DNA of 64,000 nt from contig JAUCBJ010006704.1 in assembly GCA_032718475.1 (NCBI GenBank), forward strand, positions 1-64,000, in the 5' to 3' direction. The translations under genes and the position numbers were made by a program. This DNA is from Nemertoderma westbladi. Its lineage: Eukaryota; Xenacoelomorpha; Nemertodermatida; Nemertodermatidae. Positions 25,701-37,700 of this stretch are shown piece after piece (the first letter of the stretch is position 1; each line of letters begins with the position of its first letter). The notes under the pieces are model-generated. The model ran no database searches. It was not told the origin of the DNA and saw nothing but the letters and a program-made list of their open reading frames with translations.

Positions 25701-28700
25701 AAATATAATAAGCCTATGGCAAATACCGGTATGTCAATTATTTTAGAATAATTGAATTTCTGAATATTTAGGGTTACTTGGTTACTTTAACTTACTTTGT
25801 TACCGTTATTTAAGCAGTAGTCCAACTGATTTTGAGACCTAGTTGTTGTATGGCAGGCCTACTACTTATAAATCGTTTGAGTTGATTTATAATATATATA
25901 TACCCGTTAAAAGGGTTTTGTCTATATTTGAAATAAATGTTATTATTTCTGGGGGAGTCACTACACAGAAGCTGTGCGCTCTCAGTGAAGTGCTATTTAT
26001 GGGACACTAAAACAGATAATTCTAATTTACCTAAGTTACTTAATACTACAAATTACTTACGATATGGGTGAGATTAAATCTCTAATTAAACACAACAAAA
26101 ATATTACGTACGAAATTTTTAGGGTAATTTTACAGGAAGTCTACAAACCAGCCTAACAAAGGGTTAGAATTCTGGTTATTACAACGGACAGGGTACTACG
26201 GTATTTGAAACAATAAGTAGTAGTAAATATATTGCACTGTCCAGATAGGAAAATACCACCGCCTGACGACCTATAACCGTATCGCTATAGGTACTACGTT
26301 ATGTATCACGGAGTGTTCCTACCTAGAAGTTAATTACCGCGGACTACCAGATCCAGCGTGCCTATTAACCACTTTACAACACAAATTACCGCCTACACAC
26401 TAATTACTTCGGGAAGCACTGTACACTAAACCCTAAATTAGGTACAAGTAGTGGTACAACAAATAATCAGTAGTTAAATATACTTGAACAGTTAAAAGAA
26501 CCACGGCATCTGCTGGAGTGACCAGAGCACAAAGTCACCAGTCTTGTCCTACGCCAAGCAGCCCGTGTAGTACCGGGTTAATTTAACTATAACGGTATGT
26601 GTAACAAACACAATTACTGTAGGAATAAACTTGGGGACATGAATGTTGCGAATAATCGCATAAACTCTGAATAATAAATATTACGCTACCCGTACAGAAT
26701 ACTCAAACAAAATACAAACCAAACGCTGGCAGACTACCACCAAGCCTAAATAAACTACTGTATGTGCAGATTCCAAAACGGTTAGTTAGTATGCGTTCTA
26801 ACACGGTAGTACGACTTATTCTTTAAGAGGGGATTGACCTTACAGTTATGACTGCCCCAACTTACTAACTGGCACTTTATCAGACAAACTCTACACAAGC
26901 AGCAATCTCTTCAGACCTAATAATAGCTAGACAACAATCCAGCCTACAAAATATCTGAGTAATAACTATTACGGTATCTGAACAGACTACACAAACAAAC
27001 ACAAGCCAAAACGCTGGCAGAATACTGTCAAGCCTAAATAAACTACAGTATGTGCAGATTCCAAAATTGTTAGTTAGTATGCGTTCTAACACGGTAGTAC
27101 GACTTATTCTTTAAGAGGGGATTAACCTTACAGCAATGGCTGCCCCAACTTACTAACTGGCACTCTATCGGACAAACTCTACACACGCCGTAATCTCTCC
27201 AAACTCAACAACAATCAGACAGCAGCTAAGCCTACAATTATCTGAACAATCTGAGCAGACTTACACGTCTTCAGCTCAATATTAACTTACTAGTAAATAA
27301 ATCCGACAGAAATGAGTAAAATCTCAATAAAAAACCAGGGCTGCAGTCCCTGATTAAATACTAAGACCTACCGGTATACAATAATCAAAATCGAATAATA
27401 CTAATGTACTTATACTGGAAGTACCGGTTAGGACAGTTGGGCCTACGGACCTACAGAAGTACCGGTTCTGGCAGTTGGACCTACGGACCTACGGCAGTAC
27501 CGGTTCTGGCAGTTGGGCCTACTGACCTACAGAAGTACCGGTTCAGGTTTACCGGTTGACCGGTACTTTCAACTTTATTGCTTACTGCAATAAAGTCAAT
27601 AACTGTTATTGTACGCGCTTTTGAAGACCTTTAGCAGTTTAACCTGCCAAAATTTATATGTCTTTTGATTCATAAATATACTTTAGAAGATGACAAATAT
27701 TTAATACCAATAAACACAACATTAGCAGAAGCCAGCCTAGTGCACGTCCATTCACCCGCTGGATAATCCCGGGAGACTGGATTCTGTCGGCTTAGATTAT
27801 TATTGCAGTGAAGCTTACGGTATTGTATTATTCGATTGATCGTTAATAATTAATTTCTGACTAATATTATTCACTTTCGGGAAATATTAACCGTTCCTTT
27901 AGGACGTGGCGCTCTATCTAAGTAAACAGAGCTATGACTTATACTAATCACAACGGTAAGTCGGTAAGGCTTATGATTCACGTATGAGGCGCATTCTTTA
28001 GGAAATGCTTAGTTATCAGCCACAATCATGCACACTATCAGTAACACACAATACTGCTCACTAATTTGCCGACCGTCAATGAATTTTATCATATATAAAG
28101 AGAATAGCAACGGACCAATGTAGTGCTTATCAAATAGCATTAAATTCAATACACACCACAATAATATAAGTCGCAATCGCTATAAATATAACCCGCCTCT
28201 CTAACCTGTAGTGTATCAAGAAAATTGGGAAATTTGGGTTCTTTATAAATGTTCTCCAGATAATATTCAATCAACTGATATAAAATATGACAACAGTAAA
28301 AACATTAAGACGGTAGGTTAAGATATGATATGAAACAACAGTGATATGCACTGATGTGGACCGATATCAGTTATACGCTCTATAATCTTAAGCCTACTAA
28401 TGTTTCTTCTAAAGTATGAAACGAATTAACTCTAGAGCCGGTGTTTCTGGCTTAGACAGCAATAACAACAAAGTATCAAGTAAAAACAGTAAGACTGAAC
28501 ACTCTCCTTATGATCGGCCGAAAAGCTACACGTCGACAGGAAAAATCGCTCTGATTGGCTCAAGCCAAACAAAGAACCATGCGTCCAATGGCTGTTTCCA
28601 TGTCAGCAACCAGCTGTTAGATGTCGTAATATGAATCATCACGGCTAAGCTGTGAAAGGTATTTGGTGCATTGTAGGTTTTTTGCCTTACCATGTCCGCC

Positions 28701-31700
28701 AAAACACGTATATAGCAGAATGACTTTTATGTCCGTTAAAACACCTATAACGGTACCTTGCGGGCGAGGGGAATATATATACAATTAGAGAACCTTTTTA
28801 GAGTATTCCAGCGCCTGCGGGGAAACTGGATTGCGAAGCAAAGGGGCCAGTTATATCCCACAGAAGCTTTTACAGTCTGTATAATTTCAATTTGAATTAG
28901 TTATTCTGTGCCGTAAAATTATTTCTTGGAACAAATACGTCAATAAACATATATATATATAGGAGAATGAAAGATTAAAGGTTGAGATTGATTGATTGGA
29001 TTGCTCCTATTTTTACGATTTAATAACGTTTGTGAGAATATTATATTAATTTAATTATATTATATTATTATAGAATGTATTGTATAGAATGTATATAGAA
29101 TATATATATGTATAGAATATAATATATGTATAGAATGTATATCGAATGTACATAGAATGTATACAACGTATTTATTATTAATGTATCAAAAATTACTCTA
29201 GAGTAGGTAATTTACTATACTTGAGGACCGGAGACTGGAGACATACAAATTGTAAGTATGTATTAATTAATTTTAACGATATCAAATTGGTGAACCTATT
29301 ATTTGTTCTAGAATATTTTGATGGGGAGTGGAATATTGGTTCAATAATATTAGTATATTTTATTAGTTCATAGAATAATCTTATATACTCGGCACTGCAT
29401 GACAGCTGCGCAGTGAGATGCTAAGCAGGCTTAACAAATAAATATATCCACCACATGCATGTAGTCTACAATTGGCTTGCAGTGATGCAGCCTGCATTAA
29501 GAATGCTATGCCGGCTTGTCGAGAAAGTTGCGCCTCCACACCTGACTTTCGCGATATTATCCGCATGTTCAAGGCCAGTTTCCTTTAAGAGGCGTCTTAA
29601 GTCATGGGCAGTAATGAACCTTGCCTATTTACACCATGGGGCTGCCAAAACACAATATTGAGCAAAGCCTGGTCTTTGCGGCTAAAACAATGTCCTGCCA
29701 ATCGGAGGTGGTTATGTTCAAGTTTCAAGCTTGGGGGGGGGGGGGATGAGTCAGAGTCATTTCCAATATTATATGATCTCTGGTTATCAGTAAACTACTT
29801 GACAAAAGATAATTTTATTATATGAATGATACTCACCATCCACATTCCACTTTTATACTGGACACAGCGTTCTCAGTTTCAGTTCTGTCAAAAGTTCCCA
29901 CATCTGTGTCGCCATTTACAGTCATTTTGTATCCCTGGAAGTTTCGATCTGTGTAGAGAGTTATTTTTGGACTCGGGCAATCGCCAGACACTTCCTTCTC
30001 CAGAAGTTTTATTGAAGAAACAGCATCCCTACCCGGTGGGTAGAAAGCGTCCCAATATGGGTAGTACCCAGGGTTGAGTATTATTCTAGGTCCATTGAAT
30101 GTGTCCCTGAATAAAAAGAAAATTTTTGAGAAATCTAATTATTTAAATATTAAATTCCTTGGGGTAGGTTAAAACCCTAAAACTAAAATATTTAAAATTG
30201 AGAAATCACACTTTTTCTATAACATCGTAAGTAAAGAGATCTCTAGTAACACATTGCTCGTGGTTGATTCCCACTTTACTTTTGCTAACTTGGAACATGG
30301 CGTATTATTTTGCTTTCTTAGTAGAGCTTTTTCGATTTTCGAATTCGAGATTCCGTGTACGTACCGTACATCCCAGAAAACTCTTAAGATCACAAAAACA
30401 AGTTGATTTGGTAGTGATTTTTCATTATCAAACTTGCACTACTCGTTTCTTTCGTGGCCCACGGTGGTTCATACACCAAATTTATGTTATATTTTAATTC
30501 CATAATCTTGATCAACATCCAATAAAACTAAATATACCACAAATTTGTTTATTTTAGAATGCTACATAAATTTTTGCACAAAATATATTAGTGAAGTTTA
30601 AAAGAATGATACAAAAACAATAATATAAATTCCCGTTTGCGCTGTTGAATATCTCATACAATTTTAAGAAGATTCACGAAATCTCGATGTTTACAACAAA
30701 TCTGACGCATCAAACATCAACATCAAGATACTCAAGATACATATGAAATAAAAACAATTTCTAAAATGACACCCACTCCCTTTTTTTATGGAATAATGTT
30801 ACACCTGCCATTTAGTAGTACTAATAGTTATTGTTCTATTGTTGACACTTAATAATCGCTTTTGCATCCACTGTAGTTTACTTGTCAAGTTGTAGTATTT
30901 AGTTATTTTACCTAAACAATTCCCATTTTCCGGTACGAATGATTAAAGAATCTAGATTATTTTCCATTTTCCATGGACGCAAATCGCTGATCGAGTTTTG
31001 AGAAGAAACCCCCTCATCTGCGAAGTAAACACCTTGAAACATAATCAATCCACGCTGAAAAATAAAAAAAAAATATTTAATTTAACTTAATACCTTTAAA
31101 CCTATGCACAGTAGTTATTTTAATTTTATAATAGATAATAATTATTATATCTAACAAACTTTAAAAATATAATAGTTATAATTCGTTTTATTAAGTTAAC
31201 AATTGGGCTCTTTAGTGCATTAGAGAGCTAACCTAATGAGGAAGATGGCTGCCATCATTAGACAGACATTAGACAGTGTTTAGCCTACGGTAGTTGGCAG
31301 TGCAGTCTGCCAGTAGTCGTTGATAAGTTCGCAGATGGACGTCTGGTGTCTGGCTGTATGTCTACCTTGCCTATCAATGCAGCTTTGCATCGTGCAGCAC
31401 AATACTTTTTGCCGGAGCTCTTGCACCTAATTTGACCAGAGATGGACCGGAGCTGGAGATGCCAACTACTGCCTGAGTCAGATCCTTACCGTAGGCAGAT
31501 ATATGAAAATAATTGAGTCTCTGAGATTAATTCATTATTAGTAATTTCGGCTGTGGCAACGTCAGCACATCCTCAAAAACTAGAAATGTGAATTAATGAT
31601 GTTACGATGTGTAAGTCGACCTCAATGATCATCAATGGTACAATATGATTTATGCGTCACTCACTAACCTCTGTGATACGTGGCGCAACAGCGTCACCAC

Positions 31701-34700
31701 TAGATATTACATTATACATACAAATAACCATTAGTTGTAACACCTACCACCAGTTTAGTGGTGGTTTGAGCTCCTTTGCCCACCACCACCCCCATTCATA
31801 TAATCAAGAATAACATATGGAGCTTTGAATTCCGCATATATTATTATTATTAAACTAATAATCTTCAGACTGGCCCCCTATGTTGCCGGCCATCCACTAA
31901 ACTTTATATCCATCTAATTTTACATTTAATACCCGATAAACAAATATTATCTCTCTGGGCATAGTTAGAACCATGACGTGAATCGGCTCAAAATGCTCGT
32001 CTTTTCGAATTGGGTAGTGTGATGATAATTGGCTTCGCCACATCTTGTTTCTTCCACTCCATCCAACCATACCAATGCCCACTGGTGTAGGGGCTTTTGT
32101 TGTCTTGTCAATTTCCCTGGGCCCTGGGAAAAATTTCTTGTTGTTTGACCACAAAATTGTTTAGGTGAAAACTTATATTGGTCACTGAAAAACAAGTTCC
32201 GTAGTAGACTAATGACAGCTATCCAATGATTTGACTAGATACCAAAAGCAAGAATTTCCTAGTAGTATATATGTATATAATACTCACATTAGTATAGGGG
32301 GGGGGGGGGGGGGGGGGAAACTGGACGCAATAAAAATTCATCCCTCTCCCGGGGAAATTCGACGCAAATAAATGATGCTTACTCTCCAAAATAAAACTGT
32401 AACCTGTTCCATTGAGTTTAGTTTATTGTTTTGGTTAAAATAACGTGCCACTGTAACCTGCTCTTTTCCCTAAATTGAAATTTAACATTGAGGCGGGATA
32501 TTAATTCGCCAAGTCCTTACTGACTATATATTTAATATACATAACAAAATATTAAATTATCTTACAGGCGGTATAAAACGAATAAATGAAACTTTATCGT
32601 TTAGCTTGGTACTCCAACTTCCAGGTGAAGGATAAAGCCCAGGTTTCAGGATAACGTAATGACCACTCCTATGGTGTTCGTATAAAATCCAGGTACCACT
32701 GTAAATTCTGAAATATAAGATATGTAGGTGTACAAATTATAAAATTATTAATATGACATGCCAAACTGATATATATCTTGTATACCAAACTGCTAATATA
32801 TAATGTATCTTACTGCTACCAATATATAAATATATCGATACACACTACTACAACACAATCTGCAATAATTACTGGTTGATGTTCTTCACTTAGACTAGTC
32901 CATCGTAATAAAGATTGTGTCGGTAATATAAATAATAATAACATTAATTATTATTTATATAGCGCTGTTCTATGTGCTATAAAATAGTATACTAAAAACG
33001 ATTTTATTATTATTTCGCATTGGGGCTTTTTATTGGAAGTTGATAAGAAACTGGCCATGGCGTAGTGATTTCTCAGAAATGTTAGACTCAGCTTAGCCGG
33101 AAGTTTAGTTCTATTTTTTCCTACATTCCGATAGTTGCTCTTTATACAATAATCAAATATCTTAAATATAGATTCTAAGTTGTTATATGTGTTCATATAT
33201 TTGGGGAAACTGAAATATATCGAACGAGGATTCGATTCCTTAAGAAAAATAATAAGAAAACCGAAATCCCCATATCCCCATTTATTAGTTTTGACTATGT
33301 TACAATCAACAATTGTACTTTTGTGTACATGTTGAAGTAAATATACAAATATATTATTAATAATAATAATATATAAACTAACTTCAAGGATGAAATCTTG
33401 TCTTGCATTCCATTTTCAGAAAGCATACCATTGTGCACGTTTCCATAGTAAGTCAGGGCCTTTCCTTCATAATTGGGATGCTCAAATACTTCTATTTTCC
33501 CAAGTGCTCCATCTGTTTAAAGGATTTGCTCAGTGTTGATAAATTAAATTTGGATTTAATTAGCAGGGCCCATACAAACTTACATCATCTCCGACCACCA
33601 AAGTAAAAACGAACAAATAAATACAATGTATCGTACAAACTAAACAATTAGAAACAACCTAACTAATTAGAAACAAACCACCCTCTCACTCTGCATCTAA
33701 TCAGAGTGGGACTATCTGCTGAGAGTTGTCCCTACAACCAATGACGAGTTCGTCCCAATCTGGACTGCGCTCATCCATGATTATGTACCAGTAATTTTCG
33801 GTTTCCCAGTGCGTGGCGTGGAAGAGAAGTTATTATTACTCCTAGGGTCGGATTGGACTATGTGATCCTCGGATCCATCGAGAACTCGCAAGGAAAGCCT
33901 CGCTTGAGGGTACAGTGCCTTAGTCTCAAAGGTGATCCAGGATGGCACACCACTCCAAGTACCTGATCACATCGCCACTTTGAACCAAGCACTCAGGTCT
34001 TTCTGGAAGACATTGGAGTCCAGGTTTACCGAGAAGCGGGACAATGCACTGAGTGGTCTTTGAGGGTTGTGGCGGTGCACAATTGAACGGGCAGTCGATC
34101 ATAACTAACTAACTAACTGCTCAGCCTTCAATTCTAGACCACACAGACCTCAGTGCAGAGGAGTTCCATATAACCTAAATGGCCTTTTTCCTCCCACTCT
34201 GCCAGTGAGGTGCGAGGGTTGTGGAGGCGAGTTCTCCACTTCCCATGCTCTGAGCTGTAAGTCAGGAGGGATGATCATTAAATGCCATGATGAGATTTGT
34301 AGGGTATTTGGTGACCTGCTCGCATCCATAGAAGGGGCCTCATGCGTGGAACGCGAAGTAACCCTCGAATCTAAGTGGCCCCCACTTGGATAGGGATGGG
34401 ACTGCTGTCGGGGGTGTGACAGCTGTTTGGTTGCGTGGGGTGTGTGGGTTAACCAAAGGGTGGCGTCGTTTGAAGTTGCGATTATAAACGCGGATACCCT
34501 TGCAAACCGATCAACCGAATCACTTCTCGAGGAGCGCTGTTGGCATAAGAGCCGCTATTATCATTCCATCTGCGAAGAAAGGTGGATGTCGTTTACACCC
34601 CTCGTAGGAACCACAGGTGGCATATGGTGTCCGTAGACCCAAATACTAATAAAGCATATCACTGAGGTGCTCGTCCCCAAGCACCAGATGATGCGGGAAT

Positions 34701-37700
34701 GCAGACTACCCTGTGTGTTGGGAGGTGTACACTGCCAACTACAGTTTGCGCTTATGCGGTCGACGCCACTCTGCATCCGAGGAGGCCATAGATCCTGCCA
34801 AGGACTCGGGTTCACAGATGGCGCTGGTCTTCGTGGGTGAGACATCGAGGCCCAGTACTGAACATTGATAGAATATGAAATCCTAAATTACACAGTATAA
34901 TTCTTACATAATTAAAATCTACAGTTAATTCATCTGCTACGGTTGGATCTAGTTTATAAAATATTAATTATCTTCTAGATTGTTGTCGTTGATTGAATAA
35001 TCAAATAGAAGACTTTGTCAGCATTAAAAACAATAATGGAATGAGGTATGAGGAATACAGTTGTATAATTTTTAAGTCTAATTATTTAAATCTTATACTA
35101 GAAAATAGTTAATATCCTTATTAGAAACAAACAAACTAATTAGAAACAAATTAACCAATTAGACATAAACTAACCCGGTCCGTATAATGGTACTTCATCG
35201 CAGTTTATCCGCAATGATTGGACTTGATCATGGCCAACGGGTCTGATATCATCTACATAAAATCCGGGTTCAAGTCTAATTCTATTACCATGGAAATCGG
35301 AATCACTGTAAGTATGAATATTAAATTAATTTTTATTTTTCAATTTGTGCTATAAATACTATTTATTGCTCTCTAGATTTCACAGGTTCCAATTTGAAAA
35401 ATATTATTCTTTTATATACCATTTAGTTGTTTTAAACGGGAAATAAATCGAAATGGTGCCAATCAAATGTGGTGTACTTGAGGATCTAATGCCATGGTAA
35501 CCAAGGAACTATTTATATGACCATTTCATCCTCACATAAGTGTTCAGGGGAAGTCTTCAATAAATAAATTAAATTAAATTAATAAATAAACAACTATAAA
35601 ACACAAGTTGTAAACCTAAACCATAATATTAAATACGGTACAACTAATTATTATGCCACCAAATTCAGATGCAGTAGAATAATAGGATGTATAATACATA
35701 GTTAGTTTGATTTGATTGATTAAACGAAAAATTAAGTGATGGTAACATAAAAATATTTATTAAATAAATTTTCGGTAAACGTTTTTATATCTTTTCTGAA
35801 AAATGTATTCAATTAATTATATTATTTGAAGAGTTCCCATTGATACACTCACTAGTTGTATAAGATGAACAGAACTGTACTGTTACCATGGATACACTCC
35901 ACTAAAAATATATTACCTGAACAGTTCCCATGGATACGCTCCCGTGATAATAGCTGAACTGACTTTGTTATTAAACTTTCCTAAATCACGTCGACTATGA
36001 ACACCAGTATCTGGGTCATCTGCACTGATGATTTCGAAACGACCTTAAACGAAATGAAAATAAATTGAACATCTTTTTTTAATTGATGATGATGCGTATA
36101 ATATCCTCAAGGATAGTTAGATTAAATAATTAGTCATTGTAGCACATTTTAATTAAAATCAATAAGACATGTTAAAAACATAGTTAAATATATTTAAAAC
36201 AGAGTTAACATATGATGTGAATAAAAGGAATATTTATTAAATTAAAGATTAGTAGTAAATATGCACATTAAAAATATTATGCGTAATGAAAATATTACGC
36301 ATCAACCATCTTCAACTCATTAAAAATGATCAACTCATGCCCAAGATGAGGTTTACACCTCCCCACCCTGGAGACAGCTATCGCTGGCCTGCCCACAGCG
36401 CAGAAGCGCACAGTACGTCAGATATCTGAGAATAAATCCGGAGCCTGGCTTACCGTCCAACCTTCGACACTTGACCATGTGGATCTCGACCATGAGACTT
36501 TTAGGGACAACCTAGAGATCCACTATGGTTTTGCACCAGCTGGACTCGCACTCAAGTGCGATGGGTCTGAGGAGTCATTCTCGACTACCTACGATCTCAA
36601 CTGGAAAACCGGCGGTTTAGTGATGAGGTGGCACAACAAGGTCCAGGATGTTTTCGCCGACCTCATGTCGTTGGAGGCCCGACGGCATACGAGGTTGTTC
36701 TTTCCATAGGTCCCATTAACCGGGATGGTCAGGTCATTCGTGGGGTGTGCGCAGATATTGTGGCGTGCGGAGCTGGGTTAGTCAGAGGGAGGCATCATTC
36801 GACATTGCGATTGCAAACACCCCCTCTTTCGCCAAGCTAACCACTCTACCAGACGAATCAGTATAGGATGAAATTAAATAGCCTGCGTGGACACCGCGCA
36901 GGCCACTGGGTAGTCGATGGCAAAAAAATAATGTTTATTTTTAATTGTAATGATTTTGCATCCATCATTTCGTGGTTATCATCAAAATAGCCATGATCTT
37001 TTCATATCATTATTAAGCAGATATGTGCCACTGCTGTTCTTATAGTTAAATCTAAAATTGTGCTTTACGTGGATACTTCCAGAGAGCGCAGATAAGTTGG
37101 CATAATGTAACGAATATTGCTAGCAAATCGAAATTACAAGTAGCAGCGCCGAGTTTGGATCAATTTTAGGCCAAATTAAATTAATCAATATTTTTTTAAT
37201 ACCATTTACAAACCTCTAAATTTTGGATGTTCAAACAGCGTTATTCCCTGGGCAGGAAGCAGTAGAATAGAACTCATGCGGTCAGAATTTATAGGAAAAT
37301 GTTCTGAGTTGTATTTCCCAAATTCTAGAATGTCAATTCCACCATTGTATTCGTGTTCGTATAATATCCAACTGTAAAGAAAACATAACATTTTCTAGAT
37401 AAATATCCACTTTAGCTGGTTAACTATCAGTATGGCAGAATTCTTAATTACATGATTTGAGTGTAGCCACTCCCTAACGTGTTTGAGAAATAAATAAATA
37501 TAATTCGTAATTATTGGTCACTCAAGCTTCTACTTCAACTATTATTTAATTTGACACTTCTTTGGGATCTATACCAAACCTTCGACTGGACTGACATCAG
37601 GACCCCTGGTGTTTGAACCTAGAATGAGATTGATTAATAAGGGGAGGTAGATATTATTATCAGCTAAGGACATGAATTATAATCGTTGTAGTATTTTGAA

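Larger units (their letters stand above)
8511..28874 (-). mobile_element. BEL/Pao-type LTR retroelement lacking reverse transcriptase, with nested insertions
   Basis: This 20,364 bp element has TG...CA LTRs of about 1265 bp and a 5 bp duplication. The coding strand is minus, so its 5' LTR is 27610-28874. Order from 5' to 3': LTR, a leader of about 2.3 kb, the Gag-protease ORF (25347-21190), a nested CsRn1-type element (20848-15580), then about 3.9 kb with unrecognised small frames and the 3' LTR (11681-8511). The 3' LTR is itself split by a 1.9 kb insertion. The LTRs differ at only about five positions by eye, so the element is young although it lacks its own polymerase region. A purine-rich CTGGGAGCGG precedes the 3' LTR on the minus strand as a possible polypurine tract. 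I did not find a convincing tRNA primer site next to the 5' LTR. Confidence 0.85.

Noticed and set aside
28416-28634. 72-codon plus ORF, present identically at 11223-11441
   Set aside because: It is inside the LTRs and identical only because the LTRs are; it is antisense to the element and has no motif.
35160-35176. In-frame TAG after crystallin exon 4 as the gene end
   Set aside because: The GTTAGT donor just before it joins exon 5 in exact phase and continues the domain series, and the same donor form is used at exons 5, 9 and 10.
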